Assembly (NCBI RefSeq): GCF_001721295.1
Contig: NZ_MDDS01000013.1
Coordinates: 124,001 to 188,000 of the forward strand
From: Sphingomonas turrisvirgatae
GTDB taxonomy: Bacteria > Pseudomonadota > Alphaproteobacteria > Sphingomonadales > Sphingomonadaceae
DNA: 64,000 nt
Direction: 5' to 3'
Shown piece after piece: positions 57,249-64,000 of the stretch. Numbering within the stretch: position 1 is the first letter of the stretch; each line of letters begins with the position of its first letter. Below the pieces are notes generated by a model. It worked only from the letters and a program-made list of their open reading frames with translations, did not search any database and was not told where the DNA came from. Position numbers and translations under genes: made by a program.

Positions 57249-57510
57249 CGCTGCAACGCCGATCGGTGCCGCGGATCGGCAGATGCTGCGCGCAGTCCCC
57301 TCATTGCCCCTCCAGTCCGAAGCAATGCTTACCGCGCACCGGCGCTCCGGCCAACCGGCAGACGACATTTGGTCCAGCGCGTGCGATGTTTTTGTCACTG
57401 CGGCGCCGACGCCCAACAGCGGCCAGCATCAGTGCAGCCGACCGGCCGCCTTGCCTCATGGTAGCCAATATGTCATTCATCATACGACTTCACCAGCGAG
57501 AGGATTGACG

Positions 57511-58683
57511 ATGGCGATGCAGCAGCAGAGACGACAGGGCAGGATCGCCGGGCTTGCCATGGCACTGGCGATCGGCGGCGCTTCGGTCGTCGCGACTGTG
57601 CTGCCCGCCGGCGCCCAGAATTACGATCTGGATCGGCGCGACGACAGCTTCCGCGAGCGGCTGGAAGTGATCGAGGAAAAACCCGCGCCGGTGATCGGTC
57701 CCGACCAAACCGGACTGGCCGGCAACAAGTCAGGCTTCGAAACGGGCGTCACGGTCAAGGTCGACGGCACGTACCACCTGTTCATCTCGGAAATGTTCGG
57801 CCGTCCGCACCTCGACATGCGCATTGCCCACTGGAGCAGCCCGGATTCGATCCGCTGGACGCGGCAGAGCACGGTGGTTGAGAGCAAGCCGGGCCGCTCG
57901 CCGAACAATTCCATGTCGGAAGTGTGGATGCAGGCGATGGTCTTCGATGAACAGGCCGACCGCTGGACCTTGTTCTATATCGCCTATCGCGGCGGCAACA
58001 GCGCCCGTGGCGAAGCGCTCAACATGGACTATGAGGGCGTGGCCCGCCGCGCGGTATCCCAGGTCCCGGGTCGCAAGGGCATCGGCGGTCCGTTCAAGGA
58101 TGTCGGCATTGCGATGGCGCCCGGCGGCAAGGACGCCGCGCTTTGGGAAGGTCAGCAGGGGCTCGATTCCTTTTTCCCCTATCGCGTCGGCAATAAATGG
58201 GTGGCGCTGCACGGCAGCCACAACCACTTCCCAGTCTCGCCATGGCAGGTCGGCGTCGCCACCGCGCCGCGCCTTACGTCCAGCACCTGGAAGCGGGTTC
58301 CGAGCGAGCAACCCTCCCCGATCGAAAGTTTGTTCATCGAAAATCCGATCGTCAACCGCCTGCCCAACGGCCACTATATCGCGGTATACGACAACAACCA
58401 CTTTGCCCCCAACCAGCCGGATATCCCGGTCAAGGCGAATAATTCGGTCGGCTACAGCATCTCGCGGGATGGTATCCGCTGGCATCAGGGCCGGTCGCTG
58501 ATCGTGCAGACCAGCGAAGCGAGCAACTGGTCATCCGACGTGCGCACCGCGCTGGGGTTGGTGCCCGAACCGGATGGCACCTTCACCCTGCTCTACACAG
58601 GCCGGATGAAGGATCGCCCGTTCTGGGGCATCGGTCGCGTCCGGGTGAAGCTGACCATGGCGCCGGCCGGGGCACGCGACTGA
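57511..58683 (+). CDS. Secreted beta-propeller protein (glycoside hydrolase family 43/32-like)
   Basis: 390 aa from the ATG at 57511, with gagagg upstream. Signal peptide (LAMALAIGGASVVATVLPAGA). The mature part has the blade pattern of five-bladed glycoside-hydrolase propellers: TVKVDGTYHLFISEM, SPDSIRWTRQ, DRWTLFYIAYRGG, NGHYIAVYDNNH and TFTLLYTGRM. I cannot identify the catalytic acids with confidence, so hydrolysis of a polysaccharide is only an inference. Confidence 0.75.
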   Translation: MAMQQQRRQGRIAGLAMALAIGGASVVATVLPAGAQNYDLDRRDDSFRERLEVIEEKPAPVIGPDQTGLAGNKSGFETGVTVKVDGTYHLFISEMFGRPHLDMRIAHWSSPDSIRWTRQSTVVESKPGRSPNNSMSEVWMQAMVFDEQADRWTLFYIAYRGGNSARGEALNMDYEGVARRAVSQVPGRKGIGGPFKDVGIAMAPGGKDAALWEGQQGLDSFFPYRVGNKWVALHGSHNHFPVSPWQVGVATAPRLTSSTWKRVPSEQPSPIESLFIENPIVNRLPNGHYIAVYDNNHFAPNQPDIPVKANNSVGYSISRDGIRWHQGRSLIVQTSEASNWSSDVRTALGLVPEPDGTFTLLYTGRMKDRPFWGIGRVRVKLTMAPAGARD

Positions 58684-58707
58684 TCGGCGCGCAGTCCGGA
58701 CAGGATT

Positions 58708-58736
58708 GCCGGTCGGCGAGTTGATCGCCGGCCGGC
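58708..58736 (+). terminator. Terminator-like hairpin after the propeller gene
   Basis: Stem 58708-58719 with 58725-58736 (11 of 12 pairs) and a 5-nt loop, 25 bases after the stop, followed by a weak T stretch (ttcattcgttg). The rest of the gap to 58895 holds no supported gene. Confidence 0.55.
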
Positions 58737-58895
58737 TTCATTCGTTGCTGACAGCGAGCGACCAAGGCGACAAAAGGCAATCGACCGCTGCACGAGCAGG
58801 CGGCGCCGACCCGGTCGTGGCGCATGGAGACCCCTCCACGCCACGCGCCGGATTGCGCCGCGGCCTGTGCCGCGCCGCCATGCTGGAGTAGCCCG

Positions 58896-60587
58896 ATGAC
58901 CTTCACCCCTGCCGCTACCGAACAACGATTCGTGCTTGATACCGTCGCGGGCCTCAGCAGCCTTGGCGTGGATGGCGACATCGTCGACGCCGTGCTTGAC
59001 GGCGCGGGCGCATTCGCGGCGGGTGAATGGGCACCGCTCGACCGGGCCGGCGACACGATCGGCGCGAAATGGACGAGCGACGGCGTGGTGATGCCCGAGG
59101 GCTATCGGGCGGCATATCAGGCCTATGTCGAAGGCGGCTGGGGCACGATCGGCTCGCCCGAAGCCTTTGGCGGGCAAGGACTGCCGATCAGCCTCGCCAC
59201 CGCAGTGCTCGAGACGCTGGGGACGGCCAATTGCGGCTTTGCCCTCTGCCCGACGCTCAATGTCGGCGCGATCGAGGCGCTGATGCACCACGGCTCGCAG
59301 GCGCAGCAGGCGGCCTATCTGCCGAAGCTCTCGACCGGCGCGTGGACCGGCACGATGAACCTGACCGAGCCGCAGGCGGGAAGTGATGTCGGTGCGCTGA
59401 AGACGATGGCCAAGCCGCGCGGCGACGGAACGTGGTCGATCAAGGGGACGAAGATCTTCATCTCGTTCGGCGACCATGATCTCACCGATAACATCGTCCA
59501 TCTCGTTCTTGCGCGCACGCCGGACGCACCGGCCGGGACCAAAGGCATCTCGCTGTTCCTGGTGCCCAAGTTCCGACTGAATGACGATGGCACGCCCGGC
59601 AGCTTCAACGACGTCCGTGTCGTGTCGATCGAGCACAAGATGGGCCTCCATGCCTCGCCCACCTGCGTGCTGAGCTTCGGCGATCATGACGATTGCATCG
59701 GCGAGCTGATCGGTGCCGAATTCGGCGGTATCCGCGCCATGTTCACGATGATGAACAATGCCCGGCTGAATGTCGGGCTGCAGGGCGTGCAGGTGGCCGA
59801 ACGTGCCACACAGCGCGCCGTCGCCTATGCCCGCGAGCGTGTGCAGGGCTATCGCGAAGGCAAGCCGACCGCGATCATCGAACATCCCGATGTGCGCCGC
59901 ATGCTGCTGCGCATGAAGGCGCAGACCATGGCCGCGCGGGCGCTGGTCTATTATGCGTTCGGCCAGCTCGACCGCGCCAACGCCGGCGATGGTGCTGCCA
60001 AGGCGCGGCTCGACCTGCTCACCCCGCTCGCCAAGGCCCATGGCACCGACCTGGGCAACGAAGTCGCGAGCCTGGGCGTGCAGGTCCATGGCGGCATGGG
60101 CTATATCGAGGAGACCGGTGCCGCCCAGCATTTCCGCGACGCACGGATCACGCCGATTTACGAAGGCACCAACGGCATCCAGGCGGCCGACCTGGTCGGG
60201 CGCAAGCTTACGGGCGACGCCGGCGCGGCCCTGTTCGCGCTGACCGGCGAAATGCGGGGGCAAGCGCAGGATGTACGACTGATCGCGCTGATCGCTGCGT
60301 GCGACGAGGCGGCGCGGCGGCTGCTGAGCGTGGAAAGCGACGACCGGCTCGCCGCCAGCTACCCGTTTCTCACCATGCTGTCGGTCGCGACTTGCGGCTG
60401 GCTAATGGAGCAGCAGCGCCGTGCCGTCGAGCAGGCCAATGTCGATCCAGCGTTCCGTGCCATGAAGCAGGCGGCCGCCGACTTCTATGTGCAGCAGATC
60501 GTGCCGGAGGCCCTGGGCCTCAAGGCTGCGGCGACGGCTGACGCGGCAATGCTCTACGCCGTGGACGCGGAGACCTTCGCCGCCTGA
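58896..60587 (+). CDS. Acyl-CoA dehydrogenase (long form, about 563 aa)
   Basis: From the ATG at 58896; the frame is open 72 bases further but its leader is not conserved. Long-type acyl-CoA dehydrogenase with the FAD segment MNLTEPQAGSDVGALKT, a mid-domain FNDVRVVSIEHKMGLHASP, the catalytic Glu in ARITPIYEGTNGIQAADLVGRK and an extra C-terminal helical domain (DUF-type, residues about 440-563). It belongs to the DmdC/FadE5-like group; substrate unknown. It stands alone, ending 15 bases before the tRNA-Gln gene on the other strand. Confidence 0.92.
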   Translation: MTFTPAATEQRFVLDTVAGLSSLGVDGDIVDAVLDGAGAFAAGEWAPLDRAGDTIGAKWTSDGVVMPEGYRAAYQAYVEGGWGTIGSPEAFGGQGLPISLATAVLETLGTANCGFALCPTLNVGAIEALMHHGSQAQQAAYLPKLSTGAWTGTMNLTEPQAGSDVGALKTMAKPRGDGTWSIKGTKIFISFGDHDLTDNIVHLVLARTPDAPAGTKGISLFLVPKFRLNDDGTPGSFNDVRVVSIEHKMGLHASPTCVLSFGDHDDCIGELIGAEFGGIRAMFTMMNNARLNVGLQGVQVAERATQRAVAYARERVQGYREGKPTAIIEHPDVRRMLLRMKAQTMAARALVYYAFGQLDRANAGDGAAKARLDLLTPLAKAHGTDLGNEVASLGVQVHGGMGYIEETGAAQHFRDARITPIYEGTNGIQAADLVGRKLTGDAGAALFALTGEMRGQAQDVRLIALIAACDEAARRLLSVESDDRLAASYPFLTMLSVATCGWLMEQQRRAVEQANVDPAFRAMKQAAADFYVQQIVPEALGLKAAATADAAMLYAVDAETFAA

Positions 60588-60602
60588 ACATCGATGTGGA
60601 TT

Positions 60603-60677
60603 TGGCTGGGGCGGAAGGATTCGAACCTTCGGTACACGGCATCAAAAGCCGTTGCCTTACCGCTTGGCTACGCCCCA
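60603..60677 (-). tRNA. tRNA-Gln (anticodon TTG)
   Basis: Minus strand, 75 nt including a genome-encoded CCA. Acceptor arms TGGGGCG/CGCCCCA pair fully; the anticodon loop TTTTGAT sits on the stem ACGGC/GCCGT and gives anticodon TTG (Gln, CAA/CAG). The T arm reads GAAGG-TTCGAAT-CCTTC. Confidence 0.97.
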
Positions 60678-60728
60678 GCACGGTCGGTCCGACGCCCTTA
60701 GAGCGTGAGAACCGACCTGAAAAGAGGG

Positions 60729-61814
60729 TTAGCCGAAACGATGCACCCAGTTGTGCGGATCGGGGGCCTGCGCGCGCTGAATTGCGGTGAGCCGGGCCTT
60801 TAGCGCCTGCGTCACTTGACCCGGGCCACCGCTGCCGATCGTGAACGCCCCGTCGCGCGACTTCACCGTACCGACGGGCGTAACCACCGCCGCGGTGCCG
60901 CAGGCGAAGGTCTCGACCAGCTTGCCGCTGCGCGCGTCCGCTTCCCACTGGTCGATGGCATAGGGCGCCTCGCGCACCGTTATGCCCTGATCGCGGGCGA
61001 GCGTCAGAATCGAATCGCGCGTGATGCCGGGCAGGATGGTGCCGAGCGGCGGCGTCAGGATGCTGCCATCGTCGAACACGAAGAACAAATTCATGCCGCC
61101 CAACTCATCGATCCAGCGCCGTTCGGCGGTGTCGAGAAACACGACCTGATCGCAACCCTGCGCGATCGCCTCACGCTGGGCGACCAGGCTGGCCGCGTAA
61201 TTGCCGCCGCACTTCGCCGCGCCGGTGCCGCCCGGCGCCGCGCGCGTGTAATGATCCGACACCCAGATGCTGACCGCGGGCGCGCCGCTCTTGAAGTAGT
61301 TGCCGGCGGGTGACGCGATGCAGAGATACAGATATTCGGAGGCCGGCTTCACGCCCAGGAAGACCTCGCTCGCGAACATGAAGGGCCGCAGGTAAAGCGA
61401 GCTGCCGTCGCCGGACGGTATCCAGTCGCGATCGGCCTTCACCAGCGCTTCGATCGAACCGAGGAACAGGTCGTCGGGCAGTTCCGGCATCGCCATCCGC
61501 TGAGCCGACTCGCGGAAGCGGCGCGCGTTTTCGAGTGGCCGGAACAGCGCGGTGCCGCCATCGTCCAGACGATAGGCCTTCAGCCCCTCGAATATCTCCT
61601 GAGCGTAATGCAGCACGGCCGTGGCGGGATCGAGCAGCAGAGGGCCGCGCGGCATGACCTTCGCATCATGCCAGCCCCTGTCGTCGGACCAGCGCACCAT
61701 CGCCATATGATCGGTGAACACCTTGCCGAAGCCGGGATCCTCAAGCACGCGACCACGCTCGCTCGCGTCAACCGGCGTAGGGTTCGCCTCGAACTCGAAC
61801 GACTGGCTGCTCAC
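60729..61814 (-). CDS. ilvE: Branched-chain amino acid aminotransferase
   Basis: 361 aa, long (eukaryote-like) BCAT form. PLP Lys in GAAKCGGNYAASL, the phosphate and substrate loops LYLRPFMFASE and DELGGMNLFFV, and the C-terminal ETFACGTAAVVTPVG. Interconverts valine, leucine, isoleucine and their keto acids, so it feeds the valine operon. GTG start at 61814, divergent from the MarR gene 45 bases away. Confidence 0.95.
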   Translation of the reverse strand: MSSQSFEFEANPTPVDASERGRVLEDPGFGKVFTDHMAMVRWSDDRGWHDAKVMPRGPLLLDPATAVLHYAQEIFEGLKAYRLDDGGTALFRPLENARRFRESAQRMAMPELPDDLFLGSIEALVKADRDWIPSGDGSSLYLRPFMFASEVFLGVKPASEYLYLCIASPAGNYFKSGAPAVSIWVSDHYTRAAPGGTGAAKCGGNYAASLVAQREAIAQGCDQVVFLDTAERRWIDELGGMNLFFVFDDGSILTPPLGTILPGITRDSILTLARDQGITVREAPYAIDQWEADARSGKLVETFACGTAAVVTPVGTVKSRDGAFTIGSGGPGQVTQALKARLTAIQRAQAPDPHNWVHRFG

Positions 61815-61859
61815 GCCTCTACTCCCCTGCTGATCAACGGTTGCGCAGGCCTAGGCGGG

Positions 61860-62360
61860 ATGGCAAAACAGGTCAACATGGCTGTCCCAACCGCTTCCCC
61901 ACTGTTCCTGCGCGAGACCGAGATCCGCCGTGGGGTCGAGCTGTTGTACTTCGGTTACAGCCATTTGACGCGGTCGATCGACGAAGGGCTGGCGGCACAA
62001 GGGCTGGGACGCGCCCACCATCGCGCGCTTTATTTCGTGGCGCGTCAGCCGGATCTGTCGGTCGGCGAGCTGATCGCGCTGCTCGCGATCACGAAACAAT
62101 CGCTCGGGCGCGTGCTGACGGATCTGACGGATCGCGGGCTGATCGAGACGCGCCCGGGCAAGGCCGATCGCCGACAGCGGCTGCTGCGACTGACGTCCGA
62201 GGGCGCAGCGCTCGAAGCCGAATTGTTCGCCGCGCTGCGCGACAAGATGGCGGCGGCCTATTCCAGCGCCGGCCAGGGTGCGGTTGGCGGGTTCTGGTCC
62301 GTGCTGGAAAGCCTGATCCCCGAGGCCGAGCGGATACGCGTCTCGGCACTCGGGCGATAG
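61860..62360 (+). CDS. MarR-family transcriptional regulator
   Basis: 166 aa from the ATG at 61860 (an ATG at 61878 is an alternative). Winged-helix core: HHRALYFVARQPDLSVGEL, AITKQSLGRVLTDLTDRGLIE (recognition helix) and the wing TRPGKADRRQRLLRLT. Divergent from ilvE with a 45-bp gap, so it may control that gene; the ligand is unknown. Confidence 0.9.
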   Translation: MAKQVNMAVPTASPLFLRETEIRRGVELLYFGYSHLTRSIDEGLAAQGLGRAHHRALYFVARQPDLSVGELIALLAITKQSLGRVLTDLTDRGLIETRPGKADRRQRLLRLTSEGAALEAELFAALRDKMAAAYSSAGQGAVGGFWSVLESLIPEAERIRVSALGR

Positions 62361-62372
62361 CCGGGGCCAAGC

Positions 62373-62972
62373 TCAGGCGAGCTTGTACCCCTCCTTGTTC
62401 ATCGCGATCGTGAGATGCTTGTTCTTCGCTTCGTCACTCTGGGTGCGAAGCGAGGGGAACAGGTCCGTTTCTTCCTCGCGGATATGGTCCTCGAGGTCCG
62501 CGCGGAACTTGCGCACCTTTTCGAGGAAGGCGGGGCTCGTGTTCGGCATGTTCTCCAGCTCGTACAGATACTGCTTCACATAGCCATGTTCGCGCGTCAG
62601 CTCGTCCGCTTCCTCGATCCGACCCGCCTCGCGCAGCGCGGGGTAGATCACATTTTCTTCCTCCAGCGCGTGCTTGGCCAGCGCGTGCTTGATCTGCGTG
62701 AGCAACATCGTGCGTCGGCCGGCAGCGTTGTCGTCAGTCGCTTCGAGCGCGTCGAACAGCTTGAGCACCATCTTGTGCTCGGCGATCAGGCCGTCCATCC
62801 AGTCGCCGGCCAGCAGCGTCGGCGATTGCACCGCCGCCTTGCGGCCAAGCATCGCCAGCACGCCCAATGCGGCACCACCGGCTACCGCGCCGGCGATCGC
62901 GCCAAAGCCGTTCCAGTTGCCTTCGTCCTTGTTCCCGCCCTTGTTGTCGCGGGCCCGCGTCGTCGTCGCCAT
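62373..62972 (-). CDS. Hemerythrin-domain protein
   Basis: 199 aa from the ATG at 62972, which lies five bases after GGAGG; two earlier ATGs (62975 and 62984) are possible. A hydrophobic Gly/Ala-rich stretch (AIAGAVAGGAALGVLAML) precedes a hemerythrin-like four-helix bundle with metal-ligand His and Glu in IAEHKMVLKLF, KHALEEENVIYP and LEDHIREEETDLFP. A possible role is oxygen, NO or iron sensing or storage. Its stop is 12 bases from the MarR stop (convergent). Confidence 0.9.
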   Translation of the reverse strand: MATTTRARDNKGGNKDEGNWNGFGAIAGAVAGGAALGVLAMLGRKAAVQSPTLLAGDWMDGLIAEHKMVLKLFDALEATDDNAAGRRTMLLTQIKHALAKHALEEENVIYPALREAGRIEEADELTREHGYVKQYLYELENMPNTSPAFLEKVRKFRADLEDHIREEETDLFPSLRTQSDEAKNKHLTIAMNKEGYKLA

Positions 62973-63016
62973 CATCGCCTCCATGAAAGGGGTTTCGGCG
63001 CTTCAACGGCTTAACG

Positions 63017-63832
63017 TTACGCGCGTTCCCCCGCGGCCCGGGCGGCGGCCGCCATCTCGCCATTGCGCCGCGCCGCAGCAGCCAGCGTGCTGGCCAGCAG
63101 GCTTTGCAACGCCTGGTCGGCGTCCAGCACATTCAGCCCCTCCCGCGTCGATCCGCCGGGGCTGGCTACCTTGTCGGCGAGCACGGCAGGCGTATCGTCC
63201 GACGCAGCGGCCATGACGGCGGCCCCCTCGACCGTCGCAAGCGCAAGCCGGAGCGCCTGGTCGGCCGGCAGGCCAAGCCCCGCCGCTCCCTCGGCCATCG
63301 CATCGATGAACCGGTAGACAAAGGCCGGCCCGCAGCTGGCCAGCGCCGTGACGGCGTCGAACTGATCGGCCGCGATCCATTCGACCTGACCCAACGGCGC
63401 CATCATCGCTCCGACCGCAGCGCGTGCAGCGTCATCGGCGCTCGCCGAATTGAGCGCGACCACGCCCTTGCCGAATGCGACGGGCAGATTGGGCATGACA
63501 CGGAAGATGGCGCCGGCATCGAAGCGCGCGGCCAGCGCAGGCTCCTCCACACCGGCCAGGATCGACAGCAGCAGCGGCACGCCCGCAAGCCGCGGGGCGA
63601 GCGTCGCCGCCACCTCGTCAAGCTGTTGCGGCTTGACGCCCAGCATCACTGCATCGGGCAGCTCGCCCTCGGGCAGCGCCGTGCCTTGATGGACCCCAGC
63701 GGGCAGCGACAGCGGATACCGGTCGAGGACGAACACGTCGTTCGGCGCCACCACCTCCGCCTCGATCCAGCGGCGCAGCATCGCGCCAGCCATATTGCCG
63801 CAGCCGATCAGCCACAGCCTGGCGATGCTCAT
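63017..63832 (-). CDS. proC: Pyrroline-5-carboxylate reductase
   Basis: 271 aa from the ATG at 63832, which overlaps the YbjN-like stop (ATGA). Rossmann loop LIGCGNMAGAMLRR, the VMLGVKPQQLDEV segment, RVMPNLPVAFGKG, and the C-terminal helices CGPAFVYRFIDAM and VASPGGSTREGLNVLD. Last step of proline synthesis. Confidence 0.95.
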   Translation of the reverse strand: MSIARLWLIGCGNMAGAMLRRWIEAEVVAPNDVFVLDRYPLSLPAGVHQGTALPEGELPDAVMLGVKPQQLDEVAATLAPRLAGVPLLLSILAGVEEPALAARFDAGAIFRVMPNLPVAFGKGVVALNSASADDAARAAVGAMMAPLGQVEWIAADQFDAVTALASCGPAFVYRFIDAMAEGAAGLGLPADQALRLALATVEGAAVMAAASDDTPAVLADKVASPGGSTREGLNVLDADQALQSLLASTLAAAARRNGEMAAAARAAGERA

Positions 63833-64000
63833 GCTTCGCCCTGCGTCTCGATCAGCGCGGCGGCGAGTGCATCCTTGGGTGACTTGCCGCCCCACAGCAC
63901 GAACTGGAACACGGGGTAGAAGCGCTCGCACTCGTCGATCGCGCTTTCCACCAGCAATTCGGTCTGGGCCAGCGTCATCGCCCCGCCCTCGTCGCCGCCG
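63829..64000 (-). CDS. YbjN-domain protein (partial, runs off the window)
   Basis: 57 codons visible, the C-terminal end. It includes MTLAQTELLVESAIDECERF, then FYPVFQFVLWGGKSPKDALAAAL, the helix and C-terminal signature of the YbjN family, ending ETQGEA. YbjN proteins resemble secretion chaperones; the function is unsettled. This gene normally sits directly before proC in alphaproteobacteria, as here, coupled by ATGA. Confidence 0.8.
   Translation of the reverse strand, partial: GGDEGGAMTLAQTELLVESAIDECERFYPVFQFVLWGGKSPKDALAAALIETQGEA

Noticed and set aside
58593-60263. A 556-codon minus-strand frame
   Set aside because: It is the complement of the acyl-CoA dehydrogenase and the end of the propeller gene, both well supported.
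60588-60728. Search for further tRNA genes or an integration site near tRNA-Gln
   Set aside because: Only one tRNA fold is present, and I see no integrase, direct repeat of the tRNA 3' end, or composition change around it.

Overview
The window is high-GC (roughly two-thirds G+C) alphaproteobacterial chromosome. CtrA, RNase J, a CtrA/GANTC-type promoter, Bpt, DUF1467 and the proC-YbjN pair, together with the style of the respiratory and TonB-receptor genes, point to a Sphingomonas-like member of the Sphingomonadales. It reads as core chromosome: I see no rRNA, CRISPR array, phage, integrase or insertion sequence. Repeats are limited to short REP-like hairpins between genes.

Layout. 1-4945: the end of a degenerate HisKA_2 kinase, then HAD phosphatase and rpmJ (minus), a lipoprotein/M14 carboxypeptidase/GNAT operon, a small repeat protein and a UPF0114 membrane protein (plus). 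4954-24454: one long minus-strand run holding all 14 complex I genes (nuoA to nuoN), four non-canonical genes inserted between them, then birA, coaX, rnj and a DUF1467 gene. 24652-30956: suhB, efp, a TonB receptor and an L,D-transpeptidase/M23 pair (all minus). 31256-36114: ctrA, an amidohydrolase, threonine ammonia-lyase and Bpt. 36111-39332: a transglutaminase-like / alpha-E / permuted ATP-grasp cluster. 39488-43876: redoxin and DsbD-like protein, divergent from a PafA-like phosphatase. 44017-50586: valine-catabolism operon (mmsA, acyl-CoA dehydrogenase, HIBCH, enoyl-CoA hydratase, mmsB) with a divergent LysR regulator. 50583-54353: bioF-bioD-bioA behind a CoA ester lyase. 54447-58683: MHYT hybrid kinase divergent from a secreted beta-propeller. 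58896-64000: acyl-CoA dehydrogenase, tRNA-Gln, ilvE, MarR, hemerythrin, proC and a YbjN protein that runs off the end.

How the genes work together. Most operons are knitted by ATGA/GTGA or TGATG/TAATG overlaps, implying translational coupling. Complex I is joined to cofactor genes (coaX, birA) and RNase J. The valine operon converts isobutyryl-CoA to propionyl-CoA, and ilvE farther along would start that route from the amino acid.

The least explained parts are: the four extra genes in the nuo operon (31 aa, 57 aa, 111 aa and a 218-aa exported protein); the ATP-grasp/alpha-E/transglutaminase cluster, whose transglutaminase-like member has Ser where the nucleophilic Cys should be; the degenerate ATPase domain of the first kinase; a perfect 30-bp inverted repeat in front of RNase J; and a 297-bp gap at 35044-35340 carrying DnaA-box-like and GANTC sites.
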